Below are positions 8,126 through 18,500 of a stretch of 41,062 bases of DNA, piece after piece. The stretch spans positions 1-41,062 of the forward strand of contig JAEFAB010000060.1 of NCBI GenBank assembly GCA_016292095.1. The letters are read 5' to 3'. Each line of letters begins with the position of its first letter. The stretch's first letter is position 1. The notes under the pieces are model-generated. The model did not search any database, had not been told where the DNA came from, and worked only from the letters and a program-made list of their open reading frames with translations. Source of the stretch: Eubacterium sp. GTDB lineage: Bacteria > Bacillota > Clostridia > Lachnospirales > Lachnospiraceae. The translations under genes were made by a program, and so were the position numbers.

Positions 8126-11100
8126 ATGAAAGGTAAATTCAAAAACTTTTGGAGTGTGTTTATGGCGCTTGCACTGATTATTACCGGTGTACAGTATCAG
8201 CCAAAAACAATTAATGCAGCGGAAGGAATAAACGTCGTAAACGTTGCCAGTGCTAACGCAAAGAACTACGTCTTTTTAACTTCTAACGCGAACAATGACA
8301 ATGAAGGTTTTTTAACCATTGATAACGGCTTCAGTTCTATCAACTGTGCCAACGAAAGTTTAACAAACGGAAACAACCTTTTAGGAAAAACAGCTACAAC
8401 AGCAGAAGTAGCAATTTATGTAAATTTAAGAAGTGATTATGACATTTCCAGCGCATTGCTTTATCAGGGATCAACGAACGCAAGTTACACAGATTCCTAT
8501 TGTAAGTCTTATTCGATTTACTATTCATCAGAAGAAGTCAATGCAACAAATCAGGGAAATATTACATGGAATTTAGCAGGAACCTGCACCAACGGAACAA
8601 TTTATTCCGGAGCGCAGATTAATACTGCAACAGATGTCAGTTCCACAGGAGATACCATCCAGTTTAACGGAACATATACTGCAAGAAGCGTGAAAGTAGT
8701 CTTTGATAAAGATTCCTGTATGGGAACAACAAAGAGCGGTTCTGTCAGCGTATTATCCTTCCAGGTTTTCGGAACAGCACATCAGACACAGCAGGAATCC
8801 AGTGGAGAAACAACCACAACAACAACTTCCGGACCATCTTATAGCGGAACTGTAAAAGTACTCTTCATTGGTAACTCATTTATGTATTACAACACCTGTT
8901 GGAACATGTTTAAAGATATTGCAGCACTTCACGGAAGAAGCGTAAAAGTAACTGCCGCAACAAATGGTGGACAGAACCTCAGCTATCAGGCTACAGCAGA
9001 CAATGTATTGAATGCAATTAACGCAGATGTTTATGACATTGTTATTCTGCAGGATAAAGTAGGAAGCAACTTCCAGAAGAGTGTATTCTTACAGGGATGT
9101 GAAGACATCATTCCTAAGATTAGAGCAAAGAGCCCGAATGCACAGCTTGCGTTCTATGAACCATGGCCTACAAAGGACCAGATTAGTTCAAAAATGGCTT
9201 ATTTTACAGAAAGTTATATTGAAGCTGCAAATAAATACAATGCTTTATTGGCACCGGCCGGTGAAGGATTTTACGATTTATATGTCAATGATGGTTTGGA
9301 TTACTACTGTAGTGATAACAGACATCCACAGCCACTTGGAACATTTAATTCCGCATCAACAATTTACTATGCATTGTTCCCGAATGATCCTTACTACACC
9401 TATTCAGAAAGCCAGCACAGCTCACTGAATACCGTAATTAACAACAACGTGGCTTATACCAGTGAAGGACAGTTAGACAGTTACAATATGAATACATTAA
9501 ATAAGATTAATGCTTACGCATACAAGTATGCACATGCAGTGATTCCTGCAGTAAAAGGAACAGGAACATATACCTCTATAGCAAACGGTGGTCACGTTGA
9601 CGATCCGGTTGGTTCAGAACAGCCGACAACCCAGGCCGGCAGCAATGATTCGACATTGTACGGTTCTTATACGGAAGACCTTGCGCAGGGCAAACAGGGA
9701 TATGCAAGTTCCAATGACAGAAATCAGTCAACACCGACACCGACAACAGTCGGAAACCTGACTGATGGAAATGATACATCATTTATCGTAACACATAAGT
9801 CTGATTCACAGCCTTGGTTCGCAGTGGACTTAGGAAGTGTTCAGGATATTAATAAAGTAAATGTCGTACCTGGTGGAACCGGTGATTATGCAGGTTCTTA
9901 TCCAATTGATTATGAAATCCAGGTTGCATCGGAGGTGATTGGAGTGTCCGGTGCGAGCAATGTAGCAAATCTTACATGGACAACGGTTGCAACAGTGACC
10001 GGTGGAAATTTAAATGCGAAAGCAACAACATTTCCACGTCAGACGACTCGTTGGGTTCGTATAAAAGTAAATAACGCAAGTACAACAACCTGTTCATTAA
10101 TGGAATTGTATGTATACCAGACAAATCCGAGTACAACCATTGGAAACAATGAAAATAATGATGATGACACCATGGACGTTTTATTTATCGGAAACTCCAT
10201 GACCTACTACAACAATCTCGCTAAAGTAGTAAAAGGTATTGCAGGATTAAAGGGACATACAATCAATTGTACCGCAGCAACAAACGGTGGACAGAACCTG
10301 ATTTATCAGTCAACAGCAACCAACGTAAAGGCAGCAGTACAGAATGGTAACTATGACGTAGTTATTTTACAGGACATTGTAGGTGGCTTTGATGCTGATA
10401 AATTACAGCAGGGAGCAGAAGCAATGGTTACCCTTGTAAAAGAATACCAGCCAAACGCACAGATTATTTTCTACGAACCATGGCCAACAAAAGATACGCT
10501 TACAGGAGAAAACAGTTTACTTCCTTACTTCACAGGAAATTATATTAAAACTGCAAAATCCTTAAATGCGAAGCTTGCACCGGCAGGAGAAGCATTCTAT
10601 GAATTGTACACAGTAAACGGATTAGATTACTATTGTACAGATAATAAGCATCCACAGCCACTTGGAACGTTCACATCTGCTTCAACCATTTATTACACAT
10701 TGTTTGGCGGTGAAGCATATGGTGCTTTCAGTTCCGGTGATCAGAATGCATTAGATAGTTTAATCAATACAAACGTAGCATACACAGAAGAAGGAAAACA
10801 GGATTCTTACAGTCTTGAAACATTAAACTTAATTCTTTCTTTAGGATATAAATACGCAAGAGCAGTAGAAGGTGCTGTAAACGGCACAGACACATATACT
10901 TCTGTAGGCGGAAGTTATGTGGATTTGGATGCAGAAGTCAATCCAAACAATTTGCCGGCAGTACAGGGTACCGTAGCAGATAATTCCGTATTTGCAAACA
11001 ACAACCTGGCACTTCATTGTAATGCATATGCATCTTCAACAACTCAGGCTGCAGGAAACGGTGTAGACGGAAACAATGGAAGCCGTTGGGAATCAGCTTT

Positions 11101-12016
11101 TGCAGATCCGCAGTGGTTCTATGTCGACCTTGGAAGCAAGAAAGCTTTTGATACCGTAGGATTCTCTTGGGAAGGTGCCTACGCAGCAACATATTACATT
11201 CAGATTTCTGACGATGCACAGAATTGGACAACCATTTCTCATGTAACTGCATCTTCAGCTCAGACAGTTCAGATTGCATTAGGACAGACTTACAATGCAA
11301 GATATGTCAGAATGTACGGAACAAAGAGAGGTACAGGATACGGATATTCCTTCTACGAAATGGGTGTTTGGAATAAAGCAGGCGCCGCAGAAGAAACATC
11401 AGAAGTACAGTCTCAGGAAGAAACAACAACAGAAACAGTTTCCGATACAGCAGGAATTGATGTGGTTGGTTTCCAGGTAAGCTCCGTAGTAAAAGATTCC
11501 AAAGGAAATACCGGTGGTATCCGTGTTGTTGGTGAAGTAGAACCGACAATCAACGGAAAAGCTGTTCAGTCTTACGGAATGATTTATTCCTTGATTGAAT
11601 ACAACGGAACATCATATCCTGTAACAGAAGAAGATATGGTTGTTGGAAATGACAACTACTATGTAGCAAGTTATGAAGCAGGAAGCGATAGCCTGATCAA
11701 TGCTCAGATGGGCGATTCGACAACAGCAACTTACTATGCAATGACAATGACTTTCGGCGGTTCCTCTGCTGAAGTTATGAAAGCAAAATATCGTGTAAGA
11801 ACTTATGCGGTATTAGCAGACGGCAGCTATGTATATAGCGATATCAGCCAGTACAGCGTTGTAAGTGTTTCTGATGTATTATACAAAAACCTTAGAATGC
11901 CAACCTATGCAGGACATCTGTTCTTGTATCAGAACATTCTGAAGAAAGTTTACCCTGACTATAAAGAAGTTGATTATATTTGGGGGAAAACAGTTGTTAA
12001 GAAAAACGAGTTATAA
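8126..12016 (+). CDS. Secreted protein with two SGNH/GDSL hydrolase domains and three discoidin-like domains
   Basis: The ATG at 8126 follows AAGGAGG with 5 bases between; the in-frame GTG at 8108 lies before this site and is not the start. The 1296-residue product begins with a signal peptide ending near NAA (residues 1-32). Order of domains: discoidin (F5/8 C)-like domain (about 35-225); SGNH hydrolase 1 (about 243-450; nucleophile Ser251 in IGNSF, D397-x-x-H400 in DNRHPQPLG); discoidin-like (515-672); SGNH hydrolase 2 (about 685-900; Ser691 in IGNSM, D839-x-x-H842); discoidin-like (955-1087); a Glu/Thr linker; and a C-terminal module (about 1110-1290) that recurs twice in the next large gene. 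The fold suggests a carbohydrate esterase acting on glycans held by the discoidin domains, possibly a deacetylase; the hydrolase domains are DUF4886-like. There is no LPxTG motif, so how it is retained is unknown. Confidence 0.85.
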   Translation: MKGKFKNFWSVFMALALIITGVQYQPKTINAAEGINVVNVASANAKNYVFLTSNANNDNEGFLTIDNGFSSINCANESLTNGNNLLGKTATTAEVAIYVNLRSDYDISSALLYQGSTNASYTDSYCKSYSIYYSSEEVNATNQGNITWNLAGTCTNGTIYSGAQINTATDVSSTGDTIQFNGTYTARSVKVVFDKDSCMGTTKSGSVSVLSFQVFGTAHQTQQESSGETTTTTTSGPSYSGTVKVLFIGNSFMYYNTCWNMFKDIAALHGRSVKVTAATNGGQNLSYQATADNVLNAINADVYDIVILQDKVGSNFQKSVFLQGCEDIIPKIRAKSPNAQLAFYEPWPTKDQISSKMAYFTESYIEAANKYNALLAPAGEGFYDLYVNDGLDYYCSDNRHPQPLGTFNSASTIYYALFPNDPYYTYSESQHSSLNTVINNNVAYTSEGQLDSYNMNTLNKINAYAYKYAHAVIPAVKGTGTYTSIANGGHVDDPVGSEQPTTQAGSNDSTLYGSYTEDLAQGKQGYASSNDRNQSTPTPTTVGNLTDGNDTSFIVTHKSDSQPWFAVDLGSVQDINKVNVVPGGTGDYAGSYPIDYEIQVASEVIGVSGASNVANLTWTTVATVTGGNLNAKATTFPRQTTRWVRIKVNNASTTTCSLMELYVYQTNPSTTIGNNENNDDDTMDVLFIGNSMTYYNNLAKVVKGIAGLKGHTINCTAATNGGQNLIYQSTATNVKAAVQNGNYDVVILQDIVGGFDADKLQQGAEAMVTLVKEYQPNAQIIFYEPWPTKDTLTGENSLLPYFTGNYIKTAKSLNAKLAPAGEAFYELYTVNGLDYYCTDNKHPQPLGTFTSASTIYYTLFGGEAYGAFSSGDQNALDSLINTNVAYTEEGKQDSYSLETLNLILSLGYKYARAVEGAVNGTDTYTSVGGSYVDLDAEVNPNNLPAVQGTVADNSVFANNNLALHCNAYASSTTQAAGNGVDGNNGSRWESAFADPQWFYVDLGSKKAFDTVGFSWEGAYAATYYIQISDDAQNWTTISHVTASSAQTVQIALGQTYNARYVRMYGTKRGTGYGYSFYEMGVWNKAGAAEETSEVQSQEETTTETVSDTAGIDVVGFQVSSVVKDSKGNTGGIRVVGEVEPTINGKAVQSYGMIYSLIEYNGTSYPVTEEDMVVGNDNYYVASYEAGSDSLINAQMGDSTTATYYAMTMTFGGSSAEVMKAKYRVRTYAVLADGSYVYSDISQYSVVSVSDVLYKNLRMPTYAGHLFLYQNILKKVYPDYKEVDYIWGKTVVKKNEL

Positions 12017-12024
12017 TTTTAGAT

Positions 12025-12100
12025 AAATGCTTTTCTCAAAATCTGCCGGACAGGGCAACCTGTCTTGGCAGATTTTCCCGTTTTGGAAAGCATTTTTTTT
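12025..12100 (+). terminator. Compound terminator after the SGNH-hydrolase gene
   Basis: Three nested stems share one axis: AAATGCTTT with AAAGCATTT (12025-12033/12087-12095), AAAATCTGCC with GGCAGATTTT, and GACAGG with CCTGTC. A run of T's to 12100 follows the outer arm. Confidence 0.8.
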
Positions 12101-12111
12101 GTTGAAAAGTT

Positions 12112-12390
12112 ATGAATGAATGTGGAGACTACAGAGTGGCGCCGATTTTTGATAACGGAAAGTCGTTGTTTAACGGAAACTTTAGTGTTAAAGAAGGTCT
12201 TCCTTTAGAAGAGAATGTGAAACGGGTAATTAGTCGCCCATTCCGTGGAACGCATCAAAGCGTGATGGAATACTTTGGCCGGGGATTTGACGTGGACCGA
12301 AAGAGGGCTTTGGCGTGGCTGGAAGGACAGCCAGAGAGCAGGGCAAAGGAAGTTTTGAAGTATCAGATTTGGAGGTTGGAAGATAAGTAA
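12112..12390 (+). CDS. Small protein resembling the C-terminal end of a HipA-like kinase; probable remnant
   Basis: This 92-residue frame contains YRVAPIFDNGKSLF near its start. The APIFDNG segment resembles the metal-binding/activation region of HipA-like and related phosphatidylinositol-kinase-fold proteins, and the rest (helical, ending ALAWLEGQPESRAKEVLKY) would be the C-terminal lobe. The nucleotide-binding part is missing. There is no ribosome-binding site before the ATG, and the frame begins 11 bases after the previous terminator. A good terminator follows it, so the 3' end of a former gene seems preserved. It is either a degraded toxin/kinase gene whose front was lost when the SGNH gene arrived, or a small free-standing protein. 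The family link is from memory of the motif and is uncertain. Confidence 0.45.
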   Translation: MNECGDYRVAPIFDNGKSLFNGNFSVKEGLPLEENVKRVISRPFRGTHQSVMEYFGRGFDVDRKRALAWLEGQPESRAKEVLKYQIWRLEDK

Positions 12391-12397
12391 ATATGGG

Positions 12398-12428
12398 AAA
12401 GAGAAGCTGTGATGGCTTCTCTTTTTTT
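12398..12428 (+). terminator. Rho-independent terminator after the HipA-like remnant
   Basis: A 10-bp stem AAAGAGAAGC/GCTTCTCTTT (12398-12407/12415-12424) with a 7-base loop is followed by a T-run. Confidence 0.85.
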
Positions 12429-12462
12429 ATGAGTCTATATATATACAAAAAATATAGAGTGT

Positions 12463-12491
12463 TTGATAAATGTACATACATATGCTAAAAT
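12463..12491 (+). promoter_or_regulatory. Promoter of the lectin-like giant gene
   Basis: TTGATA (12463-12468), a 17-base spacer ending in the extended element TGC, and TAAAAT (12486-12491). Transcription would start near 12498, giving an 80-base leader; GGGGAAAGGA (12561-12570) is the ribosome-binding site. Confidence 0.65.
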
Positions 12492-12578
12492 TATTGATTA
12501 GTGTGCAAAAACAACGTGCTTCACATTTAGTTGAAACACTTTATTATAGATAAATTGTTAGGGGAAAGGATGTAAAAA

Positions 12579-15500
12579 ATGAAGAAGAAAATTATTTCGT
12601 TGTTGTTATCAGTAGTAATGATAACTTCATTAGCAAACGGATTAGAACTGAAGTATTTTAGTTCGAAAGCAATGGCAGAGGAAGAAGTTGCTGAAACATA
12701 CACGTTGAAATATGCTGGTGAAATTCATAAATATGAAGTTATAACAACAAAAAAAACGTGGAAAGAAGCAAAAGAGTATTGTGAAAATCGAGAGGGACAT
12801 CTGGTTACAATTCTTTCTAAAAAGGAAGAAAAAATTGTTAAAAGAATGATGAGAGAAAAGAATATTTCGAAAACATTTTTAGGACTTTTTAATCCTCCTA
12901 AAGGATATGAATTGCCTCAGGTTATGAAACAATCATCTAATAATGTTCAAGCAAAAGCGTTGCCTGTGACTCAAGTTATCAATGGGAAAACGAATGCAAT
13001 CAGTTTAGCAGAATATTCTACGTGGTATTATAACAATTGGCAGTGGGTAACAGGAGAGTACTATGGAGCATATAATTTCGGAAAACTTGTTGAACCTACG
13101 ACAAAGGAAAATGCTTATGCCTACTTTGATTTGGACAAAAAGAACTGGATTGATACAACAGAAAATGAAAAGAAAATGACATTTATATGCGAATGGGACA
13201 GCAATAGGTTTAATGTTTTCGATAATGGTAGAAGTGATGAAACAGATTTTTTGGGAACTGCAGCATTTAATTTTGTGACATTGTTAAAAAAGGAACAGGA
13301 AGTAGAAGAAGATGAAGATAAAAACGGCTCTACAGTTACAACTACGTCTGTATTCAGACCGGGATTTCCAACTTTTACAAGTGTACTAGATTCAGATGGG
13401 GAAAGAAAAATTAAAGAAGCACATTATAGTGATGTTGGTGATTTTAATGAATTTTGGGGAATAAAACTTGATGAGCCAGCAAATGATAATGATAAATTTG
13501 CAGATCGATTAAGAACTGCAATGATACGTTCAGGACATATAAAGGATGCTGAAAAAGGAAGTCCATTTGCCAATTTTAAGAATATGGGAACAAGTGGAAA
13601 TGAGTTTTCTGTTTTTGGACAGGTGATTCATGAAGAAGTAGAACATTCTGAAGAGGATCATTTTTCAAAACTAATTTCAGACAAAACGATGTATATGCTC
13701 GGTGCATTTGGAAATACAAGTTATACATATTATGTTCCAACATCATTAGGACCGATATATGTTTATATTGAAGGAGGATTCGATGATGGTTCCGGATTAT
13801 ATTTTATTAGGGATAATATAAATGACAAATTCAGTGGAAAAGCGGAGATTGATTTGTATCTTCATGGAGAAGTCGGTTATGGAGTGCAGGGGGTTCTCTC
13901 GGTAGGAGTGTATGGAGAACTTGGAATTCCTATTTCGATAGAACCTATGGAAACAACTGCGTTTAAAGTGGATCTTACTGGTAAACTTGGCGTTACTGCC
14001 ACAGCGCTTTTCTTTGTGAATATTGATAAAGAAATTTGCTCTTTTAGTTCTCTAGAAGTGTATAATAATATTCGGGAGGCATTGGCTAAAAAACTGAAGA
14101 TAGAAGGGAAAAATACAATTATAACCAGTGCAGATTATCTTAAGATGTTTGGGACACCTAAAGCATCGTTGCTTTCTAATGATAATCAAAGTGCATCTGA
14201 AAAAACAAGTCTGATTGACACTACAAATATAGCGGATTGTGAAAAGAACTGGAATAAAAATAATAATGATACTTTGGAAGAAGATGAAAATGTAAACTTA
14301 TTAGTTGACAATATTCTTCCAACAACTATTCCAATGCGTAAAACGATTGGTGACAAAGATGTTATGGTTTTCCAGTCATATGTCAAATCCGGAAACGGAA
14401 CAGCAAATGATTGTGTTCTAATGTATTCTGTAAAAGATAAAACAAGCAATAGCTGGTCTACACCGAAACCGGTATGGGCTGCTCAAAAAGGAAAAGCTGA
14501 TTATTATGCAGATTTGAAAATTGTAGGGGATAAATTAGTTCTTGCCTGGCAAAAATCAAATAAAAAAATTACATCAACAAATGAACAGATGCTGAATGAT
14601 ATGAGTTCGTCATCTGAAATTTGTATGGCAGTATTTGATGAAAAATCGAATACATTTACAAATCAACAGTATTTGACAAATAATAATTGCATGGACTCTA
14701 TGCCGCAAGTTGTAGATAGTGATGATAAGATTGCCGTAACATGGGTTGAAGATCAGCAAAATAATCTTCTTCGAGGAAGTGTGGGCAGTTCAATTAAAGC
14801 TGTTGAATATAATCCAAAGAATGGAACAGTTGGAACGATACAGAATGTTGTAACAGCAAACAGTACAATTGAAAAGTATGTGTCAACAACGAAGGACAAT
14901 CAGATTAAAGTAACCTATTTCGGAAAAGAGGGAACCAACGAAGTGGGAGAAGAGAAAAATGTTTTATCATGCTTTGATACAAATGCTAACAAAGTAGCTG
15001 AGGTATCGAATTGTTTGGCATTGTATGAGGGATCAAATATCTCGTATGCAGAACAGTTTGAAGATTATCTTACATTTGTTATTGATGGTCGTGAATATCG
15101 TTATGATTATGTAGGAAACTCTTTGTATAGTCCAAACGAAGATGGTGAAAAGGTAGGTTCGAATGCATCAGATGTATTTTGTATCTACGGTGATTCTGAT
15201 AACGATTATGACTCGGAAGAAGCTATCTCTCTTAATTATGGAGATTATAAGAGCGGAAAAGTTTGGAGTAGTTATAATCCGGAAACCAAAAAATATGAAA
15301 TTGTTGCTGCCATGGAGACTATGGATGGTTATAGTAAACGTGTAAAAATCTATGAATCTGATGATGAAATATATCGTGTTATTTCACCAACATTGGACGA
15401 AAATGGAAACTGGAATATTATTGCAAATGTTGAGAAAAAAGACGGAACGCATAAGTTGGTTTCATTTAATATTAAAGAGCGAACTGAAATCAAGGCGGAT

Positions 15501-18500
15501 AATGTATTTATCAATGAAGAAAAAATTAACGAACAGGGCGAAACAGAAGTTGAAATTGACCTTGAAAATGTAGGTGATAAGCCTATTGATAAGGTGTATT
15601 TTAAAACAAATCTGAGTGATGAAGTTAAAGAACTTTCAATTAAAGATACAAGAGTTTCTGAAGAAAGTGGCAATGCTACATGGGTAGATGAAAATGGAGT
15701 ATACCATATTGGTGTACCAAGACCAATGTCTGATAATTTGGAAATTGGGGAAAGCGCAACACTAAAATTTGATTATAATTTTGGTGAAGTTACTGAAGCA
15801 AAAGAGGTTGAAATATATGTTTATACCAATGAAAATGATATAAATAAATTCACAAAAACAATTGGTACAACTGATTTACAGACAAGTGGAAATATTTACA
15901 AGTGCGGTAATGATGCGGTAGTTGAAACGACTGTTAAAAATAATAGTGCATTGAAAGCAAAGGCTACACTTTATATTCAAGATTCACAAGGTAACGAAGA
16001 ACCATTTGTTTCTGATGAAATTTCTTTAAATCCAAATGAAGAAAAAACATACAGATATACAATCTCACAGAAGCAATTAGAGAAATCCTTATTAGAAGAT
16101 ATTTATTTAATGAAAGTTAGAACAAAACCAGTTGGAAACGACAGTGATTGGAAAAATAATATCAAATATGTGTCAATTAAGAAGGAAGATTTTGAAAACA
16201 AAGTCGAAATTACCGGACATCAGATGAATTCCACAAACGATGGTATTAGGGTAATTTATTCTACTAATTATCCAGAGGATGAAATTGAAGAGATTGGTAT
16301 GATTTACGGAACTAAAAAATCTTCCGAAGATTCCATCGATGATCTTTATTTAAATAATGATTCGATTTCGAATCTAGTATGTGCAAATTCAAATAAACTT
16401 GTATCTAATCAGGCTGCGACAAGTAATGGAAAATCTTCAACCAATTACAGTAAGTTAGAAAATGGAACATCATATATTCAAACAGTGCCATTCAAAGGTT
16501 TAAAAGTTGAGTCATATACACATCCGTTATATGAAAGAGCTTATGTAAAACTGAAGTCAGGTGAAATTGTTTACTCTAAGAAAAAAACAGTGTCATTCTA
16601 TGATGTGGCGAAAAACTTATATGAACATAATAAACTTACTTCCGAAGAAGCGTATAACAGTGTTTATGAGAACATTTTAAAACCGGTTAATCCAGATTTT
16701 AAGAAGGGTACATTCGGTGGAAGCACGGTTCTTCCGAATGGAGTAAGTGAAGGTAGCTTGTCCGGTAAAGGTGTGGAAATCAACGGATTCTCCGTAAGTT
16801 CTACAGCACAGATTTCAGGAACAGGAGTTCCGGGTGGATTTAAAACAATTTATTCAACGAATTATAAAGAAGATGAAGTAGAAGAGTGCGGATTACTTTT
16901 ATCAATTAACAGTAATACACAGGATTCGGATATGGTATTTGGTGGAAGCAATATTTTGAAGTATAAGGCAACATCAAACGGAATTGCTAATTATGGTGCT
17001 TCAAACTATAAAAATGCACGAACTTATGTAATGACAATGACTTTTGGTTCATCATATAATACACCAATGATGACATCTCCGATGACATATCGTGCTTATG
17101 TAAAATTAAAGAATGGCAAGATTGCTTATTCCAATGTTGAAAGAACAACTGTATTATCAGTAGCAGAATATGCCTATGAAAACAGTTTAATGCCAAACTT
17201 TGTAGGACACAATTTCTTATATGAAAATATTATTCAGCCAAATGATTCAGAGTTTGGTGAACGTGATTATGATTGGAACAAAGAACTTGATACAAATGAT
17301 TATAAAAATCCGGTAGTGGATGTTACTTTAGATGAGTCGAAAAACGGAAAAAATATTAAAGTCCTTTATAAAGGGGAAGCGTTGTCAAAAGACTCTTATA
17401 AAGTAAAATTTAGTGCTGATAGAAAGAGTGTTCAGATTACACCGGTTGATGACTTATGGGAAGGAACTATCTATAAATCTATTCCTGACCATATTGGACC
17501 AAAAGATAAAGAACAGATTGATAGTGATAGTCGATACATTTCGTATATCACGAAAGATAAACTTTTAGAAAAAGATGAAAATGACCAGAGGATTATAGAA
17601 ACTAGAGAAGACTATAATCATCAGCTTGAGGCAAATAAGGATTGTGTCATCAGATATTATACAAACAAAAACTGTACAATTAAAACAGGTGCAGTAAACG
17701 GTGCAACAGAAAACGGAGGACTTCCAACAGAACCTGGAAAATACTATTATACGGTTACGGTTCCTGCGGTGAACTCAGCATTCTGTACTGTTGTACGAAA
17801 AGATTTCTGTGTAATTGTCGAATCCAATGTGGAATCAAAAACTGCTGATTACAAAAATGTTCATTTTTCATTGAGAACGACAGATGATTTAGCGACAGAG
17901 CAGGATTTCAAGATTATTGTTTCTGAAAACGATAATTATGAAGGGGATGATGCAATCACACCTGTTGGTCTATATGTTGGAAAAGATAAAACTGATTTGA
18001 CGAAAGACAGTTATAAGGCATTAAATGGATTACCTGTTCACGAAACGATTATCGGACCGGGAAAATATTATCTTATTCTGGCTTACAAGACGGAAGATAG
18101 TGATGAAGTAAAGACAGCGTTGGTTACAGATCTTAATTATCATAGAAATGTAATTGATACACAGGGTGGAGATTGGGATGTTCCTTACATTATCAATGCA
18201 CATGGAACAGCATTGTCTATGCCAAAAATTACAAAAGAAGGTTATATTATTGACGGATGGAGCAGTAACCCAGAGGGTAATTCCAGAACCTACGGTAAGA
18301 CAATTTGGTCTGGTGGTACATTATATGCAAACTGGGTATCTGAAGATGCACCAAAATTTGAAAGTATTACTTCAAGTAATGATATTGCAACTTTAGCAAA
18401 AGCAGGATGTGCAGACATTACAGTGACATATGATAAACCAATTAAGGAATACTATTTTGGAACAAGTACAACGTATCTTGATAATCCGAAATTTGATGCC

